Source: Chloroflexota bacterium (lineage in GTDB: Bacteria > Chloroflexota > Dehalococcoidia > Lucifugimonadales > Australimonadaceae). Taken from it: a DNA stretch of 5,539 nucleotides. The translations under genes were made by a program, and so were the position numbers. Of the stretch, positions 5,220-5,539 are shown piece after piece (position 1 is the first letter of the stretch; each line of letters opens with the position of its first letter). Under the pieces are notes generated by a model. That model ran no database searches. It was not told where the DNA came from and was given only the letters and a program-made list of their open reading frames with translations. The stretch lies in the NCBI GenBank assembly GCA_022574265.1, contig JACZSI010000120.1:1-5539 (forward strand). Direction: 5' to 3'.

Positions 5220-5303
5220 CCGTTCGTGGTGAGGCACTCGAACCACGGACCCGCGGCCGTGAGCAAGCCTGGGTCCGTCCTTCGAGAGCCTCAGGACGAA
5301 CGG
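5220..5303. repeat. Inverted hairpin pair A/B, repeat copy 1
   Basis: Hairpin A (5220-5251) and hairpin B (5272-5303, opposite orientation) are 32-bp versions of one element, identical at 27 positions. Each folds as an outer stem of about 9 bp, a 2-nt bulge, a GAG/CTC inner stem and a 3-nt loop. In A the outer stem contains GTGGT/ACCAC. In B, read on the minus strand, it is GTCCT/AGGAC: two G-C pairs are exchanged and compensated on both arms. The fifth difference is in the loop. The whole A-spacer-B block is also a long imperfect palindrome able to form a cruciform. Confidence 0.88.
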
Positions 5304-5359
5304 AACGGGAGCGGCGCTCAGCTAGCCGCCGGGGTCGAGGTAAAGCCTACACTCGTTTC

Positions 5360-5443
5360 CCGTTCGTGGTGAGGCACTCGGACCACGGACCCACGGCCGT
5401 GAGCAAGCCTGGGTCCGTCCTTCGAGAGCCTCAGGACGAACGG
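5360..5443. repeat. Inverted hairpin pair A/B, repeat copy 2
   Basis: Same arrangement as in copy 1, shifted by 140 bp: hairpin A at 5360-5391 and B at 5412-5443. The only change within hairpin A is at 5381 (G instead of A), which falls in the 2-nt bulge and leaves the stem intact. Hairpin B is unchanged. Confidence 0.88.
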
Positions 5444-5499
5444 AACGGGAGCGGCGCTCAGCTAGCTGCCGGGGTCGAGGTAAAGCCTACACTCGTTTC

Positions 5500-5539
5500 C
5501 CGTTCGTGGTGAGGCACTCGAACCACGGACCCACGGCCG
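5500..5539. repeat. Hairpin A of repeat copy 3, partner beyond window
   Basis: Hairpin A of the third copy (5500-5531) is complete and matches copy 1 exactly. Its partner B would start about 13 bp beyond the window end, so the array continues outside. Confidence 0.8.

Larger units (their letters stand above)
5203..5539. repeat. 140-bp tandem repeat array, at least 2.4 copies
   Basis: Copies lie at 5203-5342, 5343-5482 and 5483-5539 (cut by the window end). The first two differ at only three positions (5241/5381, 5253/5393, 5327/5467), about 98% identity, so the duplication is recent or kept uniform. The partial third copy agrees with copy 1 at the first of these sites and with copy 2 at the second. 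Each unit begins AAGCCTACACTCG, carries two hairpins in inverted orientation and ends in GGGGTCGAGGTA. Frames on the plus strand through the array are repeat-derived and show no protein features; I regard this stretch as non-coding. It occupies essentially all of the space upstream of the three-gene cluster. Confidence 0.93.

Noticed and set aside
5153..5512. Plus-strand open frames of 67-119 codons through the repeat array
   Set aside because: They consist of tandem-repeat sequence with duplicated peptide blocks, overlap the start of the well-supported 89-residue gene on the other strand and show no protein features.
5203..5539. CRISPR array
   Set aside because: The repeats are directly tandem with a 140-bp period and no variable spacers; the hairpin pairs alternate in orientation, unlike CRISPR repeats.

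Overview
The window is GC-rich bacterial DNA, probably from an uncultured soil, sediment or groundwater lineage. The overlapping stop/start codons, GTG starts, class III prepilin genes and hairpin repeats all fit a bacterium. The combination of a divergent PurN-like formyltransferase, PilV/PilW/PilX-like genes with DUF11-like ectodomains, and palindromic repeats with a GAGGCnCTCGA core recalls Chloroflexota (Dehalococcoidia-type) or similar metagenome-assembled genomes. That placement is an impression from memory, not a demonstrated assignment.

Layout. (1) Bases 2-1377, plus strand: the C-terminal part of a PHP-family metal-dependent phosphoesterase, cut by the window edge, overlaps by 4 bp a 258-residue formyltransferase of the PurN fold. 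(2) Bases 1374-3801, minus strand: three genes with 4-bp or near-zero overlaps, transcribed PilV-like, then PilW-like, then PilX-like. They look like a compact minor-pilin operon, and the last product carries two DUF11-like extracellular domains. Its end converges on the formyltransferase, and the two stop codons share one CTAG. (3) Bases 3802-4111: a 310-bp gap that must hold the pilin leader. It contains a perfect 11-bp-arm palindrome just upstream of the first pilin gene and a possible decayed copy of the hairpin repeat. (4) Bases 4112-5170, minus strand: three closely spaced genes for an 89-residue unknown protein, a 57-residue unknown protein and a 192-residue protein. The last looks like a small stand-alone CHAT/caspase-like protein with a His/Cys pair in the expected places. 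(5) Bases 5203-5539: a 140-bp tandem repeat of at least 2.4 copies that runs off the window. Each full unit holds two inverted copies of one hairpin that differ mainly by two exactly compensated G-C/C-G pair swaps.

The most interesting parts are the three-gene CHAT-like cluster, with two orphan small partners and a repeat array lying directly where its promoter should be, and the covarying hairpin pair inside the array. The pilin operon is a recognisable minor-pilin set. The PHP/formyltransferase pair is ordinary-looking metabolism, except that the formyltransferase departs from canonical PurN around its active site.
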